DNA of 45,858 bases, from assembly GCA_046724655.1 (NCBI GenBank), contig JBKOWY010000005.1, forward strand, positions 1 to 45,858. Direction: 5' to 3'. Under the pieces are notes generated by a model. It worked only from the letters and a program-made list of their open reading frames with translations. It ran no database searches and was not told the DNA's origin. The position numbers were made by a program, and so were the translations under genes. The DNA is from JALZAA01 sp046724655 (GTDB lineage: Bacteria > Actinomycetota > Acidimicrobiia > IMCC26256 > JACDBD01). Below, piece by piece: positions 30,712-39,534 of the stretch. Within the stretch, counting starts at the first letter, position 1; each line of letters starts with the position of its first letter.

Positions 30712-32181
30712 CTACGAGAGGCGGTCGTCGAGGAGGCGGTTGAGGAGCTGGGGGTTGCCTTGGCCCTTGGTGGCTTTCATCGCCTCGCCCATGAGGAAGC
30801 CGCGCTTCTTCTTGCGCGTCTTGTCGTCGCCCGAGCGGAACTCGGCCACGACGTTGGGGTGGGCTGCGATGACCTCGTCGAGGACCCTCGCGAGCTCTCT
30901 CTCGTCGCTCACCTGCGCCAGTCCGCGCTCGTCCACGACCTGCTTCGGTCGCTTGCCGGTACGGAGCGATTCGGCGAGCACGTCCTTCGCCTGGTTGCGC
31001 GAGAGCGTGCCGTCGGCGATCAGGTCGATGAGCTCGGCGAGCGCGTCGGGGGTGAGGCGCAGCGCGGCGGGGGCCAGGCCCGTCTCGTGCAGGTATGCGA
31101 GCAGGTCGCCCGTGCACCAGTTCACGACGTCCTTCGGCGCGCCGCGCCGCAGCGCGGCTGCCGCCGCTTCGGCGTAGTCGGGGAGCCCGATCGTGTCGAC
31201 GAGAACGCGGGCGTCTTGCGCGGTGATCCCCCAATCCCGCATGAGCCGCGCCCGCCTCGCCGCCGGCAGCTCGGGCAGCCACTCCCGCGCTCGTTGGCGC
31301 ATCGTCTCGTCGGGAGCCACAGGCACGAGGTCGGGCTCGGGGAAGTAGCGGTAGTCGTCGGCCTCTTCCTTGGTCCGCATGGTGTGGGTGACACCGGCGT
31401 TCTCGTCCCAGTGGCGGGTCTCCTGCACGACGCGCTCGCCCGCATCAAGCAATCCGCCCTGCCGGTCGATCTCGTACTCGAGCGCCCGACCCAGCGACCG
31501 CAGCGAGTTCATGTTCTTGATCTCGACCTTGGTGCCGAGCTCCGCTCTGCCTTCCGGACGCATCGACACGTTGGCGTCGATCCGGAACGCGCCCTCTTCC
31601 ATCCTCACCTCGGACACCTCGATCGCCAGCAGCACCGCGCGGAGCTCGTTTACGTAGGCGCGCGCCTGCTCCGTGCTGCGGATGTCGGGCCGGCTCACGA
31701 CCTCCATGAGCGGAATGCCGGCGCGGTTGTAGTCGACAAGCGAGTAGGCGGCCTCGTGGATGCGCCCGCCTCCGCCGACGTGGATCGTCTTGCCCGTGTC
31801 CTCTTCCATGTGCGCGCGCTCGATCCCGATGCGCGTGCCGTCCACCTCGAGCGACCCGTCGATGCAGATCGGCTCGTCGTACTGGCTGATCTGGTAGTCC
31901 TTCGGCATGTCGGGATAGAAGTAGTTCTTGCGGTGGAAGAGCGACCGCTCCGGCACCGTGCACTCGAGCGCCTCGCCCACCCGCAGCGCGAACTCGACCG
32001 CCCGTTCGTTGAGTACCGGCAGCGAGCCCGGCAGACCCAGGCATACCGGGCAGATGTTCGTGTTGGGCTCGGCGCCGAACTCGTTCTTGCACGAGCAGAA
32101 CAGCTTCGTCGCCGTCGAGAGCTCGACGTGCACCTCGAGCCCGATGACGGTCTCCCACGTCGTCGTGGTCGGCGCCGTCAT
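30712..32181 (-). CDS. gatB: Asp-tRNA(Asn)/Glu-tRNA(Gln) amidotransferase subunit B
   Basis: Protein of 489 residues. The N-terminal cradle domain begins TVIGLEVHVEL and includes the zinc motif CSCKNEF...NICPVCLGLPG. Further signatures are FYPDMPKDYQISQYDEPI, HMEEDTGKTIH, DYNRAGIPLMEVVS and HWDENAGVT. The C-terminal GatB/Yqey helical domain ends in GEAMKATKGQGNPQ. GatB binds misacylated tRNA and activates it for amidation. Its partners gatC and gatA lie 0.9 kb away on the same strand, separated by an oppositely oriented hydrolase gene. The start codon lies only 14 bases from the divergent start of that hydrolase, so promoters must overlap coding sequence or transcripts must be leaderless. Confidence 0.96.
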   Translation of the reverse strand: MTAPTTTTWETVIGLEVHVELSTATKLFCSCKNEFGAEPNTNICPVCLGLPGSLPVLNERAVEFALRVGEALECTVPERSLFHRKNYFYPDMPKDYQISQYDEPICIDGSLEVDGTRIGIERAHMEEDTGKTIHVGGGGRIHEAAYSLVDYNRAGIPLMEVVSRPDIRSTEQARAYVNELRAVLLAIEVSEVRMEEGAFRIDANVSMRPEGRAELGTKVEIKNMNSLRSLGRALEYEIDRQGGLLDAGERVVQETRHWDENAGVTHTMRTKEEADDYRYFPEPDLVPVAPDETMRQRAREWLPELPAARRARLMRDWGITAQDARVLVDTIGLPDYAEAAAAALRRGAPKDVVNWCTGDLLAYLHETGLAPAALRLTPDALAELIDLIADGTLSRNQAKDVLAESLRTGKRPKQVVDERGLAQVSDERELARVLDEVIAAHPNVVAEFRSGDDKTRKKKRGFLMGEAMKATKGQGNPQLLNRLLDDRLS

Positions 32182-32195
32182 GCGAGACTCCCGCC

Positions 32196-33116
32196 GTGCC
32201 CGAGCGCCCCGACGCGGACGCGTTCACGATCAGACGCAGCGAAGTGCGCAACGGGGTGTCGCTCGCGTACGTGCACGAAGGCACCGGCGGCACGCCGATC
32301 CTGCTCGTCCACGGCTACCCCGAGACGAAGCGGATCTGGTGGCGCAACATCCGGGCGCTCGCCGACGCCGGCTTCGAGGTGATCGCGCCCGACCTGCGCG
32401 GCTACGGCGACTCCGACCTCGCCGCCGACGGCTTCTACGACGTCACGGCCTACTCCCTCGACCTCTACGCGCTCGTGCACGACGTCCTCGGGCACGAGCG
32501 TTGCGCGGTCGTCGGCGGCGACCTGGGCGGCGTCGTCCTCTACGACCTCGCGCTCCGCTACCCGGGCTTCGTCGAGCGCATCTGCGTGTTCAACACCCTC
32601 GTCATCCTGCGGCCCGAGCTGTTCGCGGCCGCCGGCATACCGCCCGATGACCACCGTGACAGCCGGCCGACGGCCGATTACTTCCGCCGCCAGGGCAAGG
32701 ACGCCGACGGCCTCATCGCCGAGCTCGACACCCCCGAGCGTCGACGGGCGTGGGTGGCGGCCATGTACGGGTACCGCTTGTGGGCCGCGCCCGGGCACTT
32801 CACCGACGAGGACGTCGACTTCATGACCGAGCCCTTCGGCGACGCCGACCGGCTGCGCGCCAGCTGGGGCAGCTACGAGACCGCGTATGGGAACCGTCCG
32901 ATGGAGGACGTGCCCAGGCTGTTCGAGCCGTGTCCGGTGCCGGCGCTCGTGCTCTACGGTCCCGAGGACCACGTCGTGCCGGCATCGTTCCCCGCCCGGG
33001 CGCGGGTCGCGTTCACCGAGTGCGTCGGACCGTTCGTCGTGCGCGACGCCGGCCACTTCCTGCAATGGGAGCAGGCGGAGGTGCTCAACCGTGCGCTCGC
33101 CCACTTCTGCCGCTGA
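32196..33116 (+). CDS. Alpha/beta hydrolase of the epoxide hydrolase/haloacetate dehalogenase type
   Basis: Protein of 306 residues. Oxyanion motif HGYPETKRIWW is near residue 38, DLRGYGDSD near 70, the nucleophile elbow GGDLGG with an Asp nucleophile near residue 108, and the catalytic His in DAGHFLQWE near 288. An Asp nucleophile marks epoxide hydrolases and haloalkane/haloacetate dehalogenases. It starts at GTG 32196; GTG 32244 is a possible later start that would widen the gap to gatB. It is inserted in the opposite direction between gatB and gatCA and converges on gatA with eight bases between stops. Confidence 0.88.
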   Translation: MPERPDADAFTIRRSEVRNGVSLAYVHEGTGGTPILLVHGYPETKRIWWRNIRALADAGFEVIAPDLRGYGDSDLAADGFYDVTAYSLDLYALVHDVLGHERCAVVGGDLGGVVLYDLALRYPGFVERICVFNTLVILRPELFAAAGIPPDDHRDSRPTADYFRRQGKDADGLIAELDTPERRRAWVAAMYGYRLWAAPGHFTDEDVDFMTEPFGDADRLRASWGSYETAYGNRPMEDVPRLFEPCPVPALVLYGPEDHVVPASFPARARVAFTECVGPFVVRDAGHFLQWEQAEVLNRALAHFCR

Positions 33117-33124
33117 CGGCGAGG

Positions 33125-34546
33125 TCACTGCGCTGCCACCTCGATCGCGCGAGCCACCCGGAACATGACCTGCTCGCCCAGCGCCCGGGCGAGCACCTGC
33201 ACGCCGATCGGCAGCCCGTCGTCGTCGGCGCCGTACGGCACGCTCGCGGCGGCGTGCCCCGCGAGGCTCGTCGGCACCGTGCACACGTCGGACAGGTACA
33301 TCGAGTACGGGTCGTCCGTGCGCGCTCCAAGCTCGAACGCGGTCGTCGGCGAGGTAGGACCGAGCAGCGCGTCGAAACGTTCGTAGGCTCGTTCGAAGTC
33401 GCGGATGATGAGCGTCCGCACGCGCTGCGCCTGGCCGTAGTACTCGTCGTAGTAGCCCCGGGACAGCGCGTACGTGCCCAGCATGATGCGCCGCTTCACC
33501 TCGGGACCGAACCCGGCCTCTCGTGTTCGCGCGTTCATCGTCGCCGCGTCGGCGCCGTCGACCCGCAATCCGTAACGGACACCGTCGTACCGGGCGAGGT
33601 TGCTCGACGCCTCGGCCGGCGCGATGAGGTAGTAGGCGGACAGGCCGAATGCGGCACTCGGGACCGAAACTCGCTCGATTACCGCGCCTTCCTTCTCGAG
33701 CGCGAGCGCCGCCTGCTCTACTGCCGCCGCCACCTCGGGCTGCACGCCTTCGGCGTCGGCGAGCTCCTCCACGACGCCGATTCGCAGCCCGTCCACGCCG
33801 TCGTCGAGCACCTCGAGCAGTCGGGGCGCGGCCTGGGGGATCGACGTGGAGTCGAGCGAATCGGCCCCGGCGATGACCTCCAGCAACAGCGCGGCGTCGG
33901 CGACCGACAAAGTGAGCGGCCCGATCTGGTCGAGCGAGCTCGCGAACGCGACCAACCCGTACCGGGACACGAGGCCGTACGTTGGCTTGATGCCGACGAC
34001 GCCAGTGAGGGCGGCGGGCTGGCGAATCGAGCCGCCGGTGTCGGAGCCCAATCCGAGCGACGCGAAGCCGGCGGCGACGGCCGCCGCCGAGCCACCGCTC
34101 GACCCGCCGGGCACACGGTCCGGTCGGTGGGGATTGCGCGTCGGGCCGAACGCGGAGTTCTCGGTCGACGAGCCCATGGCGAACTCGTCGAGGTTCGTCT
34201 TGCCGATCGGGATGCCGCCGGCCGTGACCACGCGCTCGACGACGGTCGCCGTGTACGGAGGCCGCCAACCCTCGAGAATCTTCGACGAGCACGTCGTGGG
34301 GATGCCCCGTGTGCACAGGTTGTCCTTGAGCGCGACGGGAACACCGGCGAGCGGGCCCGGATCGTCGCCCTGCGCCACCGCGTCGTCGACGGCATCGGCC
34401 GCGGCGCGTGATTCCGCCTCGAGGACGTGGTTGAACGCGTGCAACTCCGCCTCGCGTGCCGCGATCTCGGTCAAGTGCCGCTCGACGACATCCCGCGCCG
34501 AGCGCTCCCCGGCGCGCACCGACGCCGCTATGTCGAGCGCGGTCAC
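33125..34546 (-). CDS. gatA: Glutamyl-tRNA(Gln)/aspartyl-tRNA(Asn) amidotransferase subunit A
   Basis: Protein of 473 residues of the amidase signature family. The Ser-cis-Ser-Lys triad is present: Lys in GVPVALKDNL near residue 75, the cis-Ser in GGSSGGSAAA near 150, and the nucleophile Ser in GSDTGGSIRQPAA near 173. It hydrolyses glutamine and channels ammonia to GatB. The ATG at 34546 overlaps the gatC stop by four bases. It is followed by the convergent hydrolase gene, which separates it from gatB. Confidence 0.97.
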   Translation of the reverse strand: MTALDIAASVRAGERSARDVVERHLTEIAAREAELHAFNHVLEAESRAAADAVDDAVAQGDDPGPLAGVPVALKDNLCTRGIPTTCSSKILEGWRPPYTATVVERVVTAGGIPIGKTNLDEFAMGSSTENSAFGPTRNPHRPDRVPGGSSGGSAAAVAAGFASLGLGSDTGGSIRQPAALTGVVGIKPTYGLVSRYGLVAFASSLDQIGPLTLSVADAALLLEVIAGADSLDSTSIPQAAPRLLEVLDDGVDGLRIGVVEELADAEGVQPEVAAAVEQAALALEKEGAVIERVSVPSAAFGLSAYYLIAPAEASSNLARYDGVRYGLRVDGADAATMNARTREAGFGPEVKRRIMLGTYALSRGYYDEYYGQAQRVRTLIIRDFERAYERFDALLGPTSPTTAFELGARTDDPYSMYLSDVCTVPTSLAGHAAASVPYGADDDGLPIGVQVLARALGEQVMFRVARAIEVAAQ

Positions 34547-34851
34547 GGCGCCTCGCCCAAGATGGGCGGCACACGGAATTGGCCTTCCTCGGCCGCGGGC
34601 GCCTGGCTCAGGACCTCGTCGCGGTCGAGGCCGGGTACCACCTCGTCGAGGCGGAAGACGTTCACCAGCGGCAGCGGGTGCGCGGTCGGCGGCACGTCGG
34701 CGGTGTCGAGCGCCGACACCTGTGCGGCGTGCTCGAGGATCACGCCGAGCTGTTCGGTGAACTCCTCGATCTCGTCGTCGGTGAGCCCGAGGCGGGCGAG
34801 CATCGCGACGTGCTCCACATCAGCGCGGGTGATCCGCGCGCCGTCCGCCAT
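34543..34851 (-). CDS. gatC: Amidotransferase subunit C
   Basis: Protein of 102 residues with the GatC N-terminal helices ITRADVEHVAMLARLGLTDDEIEEFTEQLGVILEH and the C-terminal PHPLPLVNVFRLDEV-like linker (AHPLPLVNVFRLDE) and APAAEEGQFRVPPIL tail. GatC wraps GatA and GatB to stabilise the complex. Length and start (ATG 34851) match the family. It overlaps gatA by four bases and follows the crotonase gene by 31 bases on the same strand. Confidence 0.95.
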   Translation of the reverse strand: MADGARITRADVEHVAMLARLGLTDDEIEEFTEQLGVILEHAAQVSALDTADVPPTAHPLPLVNVFRLDEVVPGLDRDEVLSQAPAAEEGQFRVPPILGEAP

Positions 34852-34882
34852 ATGCCGGAGTCTACGGACCGGCTGCGGAGGC

Positions 34883-35740
34883 TCAGCGGCGTTTGGACCT
34901 CGGACCGGAGCCGTAGTCGCCGAACGGGTCGTCGCGCTCGCGTACCGCCTGGCGGAACCCGACCTCCTGGCTGCGGGCCACGAAGTCGAGCCCTTCCTGG
35001 GTGTGACGCGCGATCCCGTCGAACAGTGTGCCGAGCGTCCGGCTCGACGCCAGGCCCATGCTCTCCGCGGTCTGGTTGCAGAGCAGCTTGAGCATCTGGA
35101 GTTGGTTGAGCGGCAAGCGCGCCATTCGCCGGGCGAGGCTGAGCGCGTGCTCCTGCAGCTCGTCGTCCGGGACGGCCTCGAGGATGAGGCCGATGCGCGC
35201 CGCCTCCGGTGCCGGGATCTCGTCCCCGGTGAGCAGGTATCGCTTCGCGCGCTCGAGCCCCATGCGGTACACCCACATGGCGGTCGTCGGCGTGCCCCAG
35301 ACGCGCGACGGCGGGTATCCGAACGTCGCGCTCTCGCCCGCGACAATGAGGTCGGCGCACAGGACCATGTCGGTGCCGCCGGCGATGCACCAGCCCTGCA
35401 CGGCCGCGATCGTCGGCTTCGACGCGTACCAGAGCTTCATGTAGGTGGCGACGAAGCGCGACATCATCTGGTAGTCGGCGACCGAGTCCCAGACGCGCTC
35501 GCGTCCGGCTCCCTCGCCGGTCTGCGCGTGCGTCGACCAGTCCAACCCATAGCCGGCGCAGAACGCGGGGCCGTCCGCCCGCAACAGGATCACGCGAACG
35601 TCATGGTCGGCGTCGGCATTGTCGACGGCGGCCGCGAGCTCGTCACGGAGCCCAGGGGTGATGGTGTTGTACTCGTCCGGCCGGCACAGCACGATCGAGC
35701 GCACGCCGGCGTCTGTTTCAGTGCGGACGGCGGGCAACAC
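34883..35740 (-). CDS. Enoyl-CoA hydratase/isomerase-family protein (crotonase fold)
   Basis: Protein of 285 residues. The crotonase pattern is clear: IVLCRPDEYNTITPGLRDEL at the N terminus, the first oxyanion segment GPAFCAGYGLDW near residue 60, the second segment VQGWCIAGGTDMVLCADLIVA near 115, and FGYPPSRVWGTP. Catalytic Glu residues of classical hydratases are not obvious in the second segment (Thr-Asp there), so isomerase or another crotonase reaction is possible. It starts at GTG 35740. The ferredoxin gene lies 15 bases upstream on the same strand, so the two are probably co-transcribed. Confidence 0.85.
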   Translation of the reverse strand: MLPAVRTETDAGVRSIVLCRPDEYNTITPGLRDELAAAVDNADADHDVRVILLRADGPAFCAGYGLDWSTHAQTGEGAGRERVWDSVADYQMMSRFVATYMKLWYASKPTIAAVQGWCIAGGTDMVLCADLIVAGESATFGYPPSRVWGTPTTAMWVYRMGLERAKRYLLTGDEIPAPEAARIGLILEAVPDDELQEHALSLARRMARLPLNQLQMLKLLCNQTAESMGLASSRTLGTLFDGIARHTQEGLDFVARSQEVGFRQAVRERDDPFGDYGSGPRSKRR

Positions 35741-35755
35741 CGCAGGCGGTCGCGC

Positions 35756-36064
35756 TCAGACGTACGGGTCGCCGGGCTTCCCCGGGTGCTGCCACCAGTC
35801 GTCGGGAGCGGGCGACCAGTCGGGATCCGGGTAGATGCAGTCGACCGGACACACGGGGACGCACTTGAGGCAGCCGCTGCAGAGCTCGGGGACGATGATC
35901 ACGTCGATGCCGTGGTTGAAGATGGCGCCGAACTGCTCGGGGCAGTGGCGAAGGCACACGTCGCAGTTGATGCACTCCGACATCTCGATGCGCAACGGCA
36001 CGTTCTGCCACTTCGGGTTGCGCTCGTGCGACTCGATGCGGTCGTCGCGCGTCTTGGCGGGCAT
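35756..36064 (-). CDS. Ferredoxin with two [4Fe-4S]-type cysteine clusters
   Basis: Protein of 102 residues with CINCDVCLRHCPE and CSGCLKCVPVCPVDC, two clusters of the Cx2Cx2Cx3C type separated by about 30 residues. The C-terminal tail is rich in Trp, Pro and Asp. Such ferredoxins of actinobacteria donate electrons to oxygenases, reductases or dehydrogenases; the partner is not in the window. The ATG at 36064 is in a 158-bp divergent gap shared with the SCP2 gene at 36223. A palindrome and a possible promoter lie in this gap. Confidence 0.9.
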   Translation of the reverse strand: MPAKTRDDRIESHERNPKWQNVPLRIEMSECINCDVCLRHCPEQFGAIFNHGIDVIIVPELCSGCLKCVPVCPVDCIYPDPDWSPAPDDWWQHPGKPGDPYV

Positions 36065-36073
36065 GGATTCAGC

Positions 36074-36103
36074 CTAGACCGGGAACTAGACCACCTGGTC
36101 AAG
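36074..36103. promoter_or_regulatory. Palindromic operator candidate upstream of the ferredoxin gene
   Basis: GACCACCTGGTC (36089-36100) has five-base inverted arms GACCA/TGGTC. CTAGACC occurs twice (36074-36080 and 36086-36092). On the minus strand TTGACC overlaps the palindrome, and TCTAGG follows after 18 bases, a possible promoter whose -35 would be covered by a bound regulator. TetR-type regulators often bind such sites. Confidence 0.4.
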
Positions 36104-36222
36104 CGGCGTTACGCTCCCGCGCCGATCGAGGCATCAGGCGCAGCACCGCGGCGACGGCGGCTTTGCCGACCGTCGGCGCAAAGCCGGAGCTTGCGACGGC
36201 GTTAGTCAAATCAGGAGGGTCG

Positions 36223-36618
36223 GTGGCGAAGTACCAATTCCTGGCGGACGACTGGTTCACCGAGGTCGAGAAGCTCGTCGAGAAGCACGGCGCCGACGCG
36301 CCGCCCCAGACCAACGTGATGGTGAACCTGGTCATCACGGACACACCGTTCGGGGACGAGCGCGACATGCACATGGGCGCCCGCGACGGCAAGGGTGAAT
36401 GGGGGAAGGGGCACACGGCGAACGCCGACGTGACCCTCACCACCGACTACGCGACCGCCAAGCAGGTCTTTGCGGCGAACGACCCGACCGCGGGAATGCA
36501 GGCGTTCATGCAGGGGAGGGTGCGGGTGCAGGGCGACATGGCCAAGCTGATGGCCTCGCAGCAGCAGGGCGGCGGCAACCCTGCACTGCAAGCGGCGATC
36601 CAGGAGATCACGGAATAG
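36223..36618 (+). CDS. SCP2 sterol-transfer-like domain protein
   Basis: Protein of 131 residues with the SCP2 layout: YQFLADDWFTEVEKLVEKHG, PQTNVMVNLVITDTPFG, ADVTLTTDYATAKQVFAAND, and the signature AFMQGRVRVQGDMAKLMASQQ. The GTG at 36223 is preferred because AGGAGGG lies just upstream; an in-frame ATG at 36163 would add 20 unconserved residues. It is divergent from the ferredoxin gene. It differs from the SCP2 protein at 10357-10797 in lacking the N-terminal helix and in the loop lengths. A lipid-binding role is expected from the family. Confidence 0.82.
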   Translation: MAKYQFLADDWFTEVEKLVEKHGADAPPQTNVMVNLVITDTPFGDERDMHMGARDGKGEWGKGHTANADVTLTTDYATAKQVFAANDPTAGMQAFMQGRVRVQGDMAKLMASQQQGGGNPALQAAIQEITE

Positions 36619-36637
36619 CCGCAATGAGTCGAGTCCG

Positions 36638-37975
36638 TTAGCCCTCGACGGCGAACAGCTGCCACTCGCCGGGCACACCCTTCAACGACCGTGTGCCTCG
36701 CTCGGTGAACGTCAGCCCGGAACCGGCGACGAGATCGACGACCGTGCGCGACACGAGGACCTCGCCGGGACCTGCCGTAGCTGCGACGCGAGCCCCGAGG
36801 TGAACGGCGATGCCGGCGATGTCGCCGTCGCTCATCTCGATTTCCCCCGTGTGGACCCCGGCGCGGACTTCGAGCCCGAGGGCGCGCACCGCATCGCGGA
36901 TGGCGGTCGCGCAGCGGATGGCGCGGGCCGGGCCGTCGAAAGTCGCGAGGAAGCCATCACCCATGGTGTTCACCTCGCGGCCCTGGAAGCGCTCGATCTG
37001 ACGCCGCACCTGCGCATGGTGCGCATCGAGCAGCTGCCGCCATCGGTCGTCACCCAGCTCGACCGCCCGCTCGGTCGAGCCGACGACGTCGGTGAACAGC
37101 ACGGTGGCCAGGACCCGGTGGATCGGTGGCGCAGGTCGACTGCCCGTCAAGAACTCCACGACCTCGTCGACAAGAGCGTCTGCATCCCCGGTGAAGTAGA
37201 GATGGTCGTCGCCGTCGAGCTCGACGAGCTTGGCGCCGGGGATGTTGTCGGCGAGGTATCGGGCCAGCTCGATGTTGACCATTCGGTCGCGGCCACGGTG
37301 GAGGACGAGCGTCGGTGCCTGAATCGCGGGGAGCGCCTCGCGGATGTCGACCCGCGGGTACAGGGCAAAGATGTTGCGGACCATGCCGGGGCTCGCCGCG
37401 AGGCGCTGCAGCCTGGCCCACCACTGCCGCAGCTCGTCGTCACCACGGCGGCTCGGGGCCCATCCACCCAGGCCGATTCCCTCACCCCAACCACTGCCGC
37501 TCAGCTGGATGAGCTTCTCGATGGCCTGCTCGCTCACACCCCAGGGATAATCAGCCGCTTCGACGAGCCGGGCGAAGGTTCCGTACAGCACCAGGCTGTT
37601 CACGCGGTCGGGGTGGGCCGCCGCCAACAGCATCGCCATCGTGCCGCCTTCGGAGATGCCGAAGACGTCCGGCCGCCCCGCCCCGGCGGCGTCCATCACC
37701 GCGCGCATGTCGTCGACCGACTCCTCGAGCGTCGACGCGTGCGACGCCGGATCCGAGAGCCCGGTCCCACGCTTGTCGAACGCGATGACCCGTCGGAAGG
37801 ATGCGAGCCGCGTATAGAAGTGCACGAGCGACGGCTCCTCCCACCCGACCTCGAGATGCGAGATGAACCCGGGCGCGATCACGAGGTCGGGTCCCTCGCC
37901 GAACACCATGTAGGCGATGCTCAGATCGCCGCTCTTTGCGTAGTGAACGTCCGGCGCCCTACCCACCGGGACCAT
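36638..37975 (-). CDS. Alpha/beta hydrolase fused to a class III nucleotide cyclase
   Basis: Protein of 445 residues. Residues 10-280 are an alpha/beta hydrolase with the nucleophile Ser108 in DVFGISEGGTMAM and the catalytic His in ELDGDDHLYF near 258. Residues 288-445 are a class III cyclase with metal Asp296 in LFTDVVGST, metal Asp340 in REVNTMGDG and GIAVHLGARV. The substrate-base Lys usual in REVK is Asn335 here, unlike the cupin-cyclase at 16887-17750, so activity or specificity may be changed. Fusions of this type are common in mycobacteria and relatives, where the hydrolase may be a ligand-sensing domain. The following MFS gene on the minus strand lies 10 bases upstream. Confidence 0.88.
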   Translation of the reverse strand: MVPVGRAPDVHYAKSGDLSIAYMVFGEGPDLVIAPGFISHLEVGWEEPSLVHFYTRLASFRRVIAFDKRGTGLSDPASHASTLEESVDDMRAVMDAAGAGRPDVFGISEGGTMAMLLAAAHPDRVNSLVLYGTFARLVEAADYPWGVSEQAIEKLIQLSGSGWGEGIGLGGWAPSRRGDDELRQWWARLQRLAASPGMVRNIFALYPRVDIREALPAIQAPTLVLHRGRDRMVNIELARYLADNIPGAKLVELDGDDHLYFTGDADALVDEVVEFLTGSRPAPPIHRVLATVLFTDVVGSTERAVELGDDRWRQLLDAHHAQVRRQIERFQGREVNTMGDGFLATFDGPARAIRCATAIRDAVRALGLEVRAGVHTGEIEMSDGDIAGIAVHLGARVAATAGPGEVLVSRTVVDLVAGSGLTFTERGTRSLKGVPGEWQLFAVEG

Positions 37976-37985
37976 CGTCGCGCCT

Positions 37986-39470
37986 TTACGCCGCGCGCGC
38001 GACCCGCAGGCGCACGGGCCGGTCGGCGGAGCGCACGAACGTCGCCCCCATGACGCCGAGGACGGCCACGATCCCGCCGGCGAGATAGGCGAACACGAAC
38101 GGCCCGGTGGTCGTGGCGCCGTTCTGGATCGTCGACAGCACCTGGATCCCCGCCACCACGCCGATCTGGGTGACCATGACCTGCGCCGCGTTGGCGACGC
38201 CGAGGCTCTCGACCTCCACCGCGTTGGCGGCCGAGCTGATCAGCGACGGCTGCGACGTGCCGAGACCGAGCCCCGAGAGGATCAGCGCGGCGAACACGAG
38301 CGCGAGGGACTCCGTCGACGCGCCAACGGCGAAGAATCCCATCGACACGACGACGAGCGCGCAGCCCAATACGCTCGCTCGACGCTCCCCCACCCGCACC
38401 GCGACGTACCCGGCGATCGGTGACGAGACGCTGAAGCTCAGCGGTCGGCAGATCATCGCCAGTGACGTCGCCGCGACCGTGAAGCCGAAGATCCGCGCCA
38501 TGAGCAGCGGCGTGATGATGAACCCGCCCATGTACCCGAAGTTGGACATGAACTGGGCGACGAGTGAGGCGGTGAAGTTGCGCCGCGTGAAGAAATCCAA
38601 TGGCAGCAATGGGTGCGCGGCGCGCCGCTCGACCATCACGAAGACGCCCACGGCGACCGGCGCGGCGGCGAAGAGGCCGAGCACGACCGGGTGAGTCCAG
38701 CCCAGCTGGTTCCCCAGGCTCAGGCCGAGCAGGGCGGTGACGGCAGCGGCGGCGAGCGTGCACGCGCCGGCGTAATCGATCGGCTCGCGTTCGAGCCGAG
38801 GCGTCTCGTGCAGGATCGGGAACGCGACCAGCAGCGCGAGCAGGGCCAACGGCGCTTGCACGAGGAAGATCGTGCGCCAGCCGATGGCGTCGACGAGCGG
38901 GCCCCCGGCCACGAGGCCGATGACGGGCGCGCCTGCGCCGACCAACGACCACCACCCCATCGCCTTGACCCTGTCCTCCTCCGGGAACGCGCGCATGATC
39001 AGAGCCATCGACGCCGGGCCGGTCGCCGCGCCGGGGATCGCACCGAGCGTGCGGATCGTGATGAGCGATGGGCCATCCCACGCGAACACGGTCAGGAACG
39101 TGGCGACGGTGAAACCGGCGAGGCCGATGATGTACACGCGGCGGTGGCCGCGGACGTCGCCGATCTTCCCGAAGAGCGGCATCGACAGGGCGAGCGCGAG
39201 GAACGGACCGGTGACCGTCCATGTGAGCGCGGCCTCGCCCGCGCCGAGATCGCGAGCGACGTCACCGAGCGACACCGCCAGGATCGTGATCGTGAACCCG
39301 GTCGCGAACAGGCCGGCAAGCGCCGTCCAGAGAACCCACCATCGGTAGCGGTCGCTCTCGCGCAGGCGGCGGCCGAGTCGGTCGCGCAGCAGCATCGGCC
39401 ACGCGACGACGGGGACCTCCTCGCCGCCCGGGTACTCGACGACGAGGGGGGATTTCGAGTCGCGCTCCAC
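37986..39470 (-). CDS. MFS transporter, DHA2-like multidrug exporter
   Basis: Protein of 494 residues with about 12-14 membrane helices, after a cytoplasmic N-terminal tail of about 45 residues. Motif A is PLFGKIGDVRGHRR near residue 100, and motif C-like GAGAPVIGLVAGGPLVDAIGWRTIF lies near 180, a layout of drug:H+ antiporters of the DHA2 group. Substrate unknown. It starts at GTG 39470. It lies 10 bases from the start of the hydrolase-cyclase gene on the same strand, so both are likely on one transcript. Confidence 0.88.
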   Translation of the reverse strand: MERDSKSPLVVEYPGGEEVPVVAWPMLLRDRLGRRLRESDRYRWWVLWTALAGLFATGFTITILAVSLGDVARDLGAGEAALTWTVTGPFLALALSMPLFGKIGDVRGHRRVYIIGLAGFTVATFLTVFAWDGPSLITIRTLGAIPGAATGPASMALIMRAFPEEDRVKAMGWWSLVGAGAPVIGLVAGGPLVDAIGWRTIFLVQAPLALLALLVAFPILHETPRLEREPIDYAGACTLAAAAVTALLGLSLGNQLGWTHPVVLGLFAAAPVAVGVFVMVERRAAHPLLPLDFFTRRNFTASLVAQFMSNFGYMGGFIITPLLMARIFGFTVAATSLAMICRPLSFSVSSPIAGYVAVRVGERRASVLGCALVVVSMGFFAVGASTESLALVFAALILSGLGLGTSQPSLISSAANAVEVESLGVANAAQVMVTQIGVVAGIQVLSTIQNGATTTGPFVFAYLAGGIVAVLGVMGATFVRSADRPVRLRVARAA

Positions 39471-39534
39471 GGCCTGATTGAGGCTAGTTGGACCCCGAAG
39501 CCATGCCGCGGGCCGAGGAGCGGTATGGAGTGCG

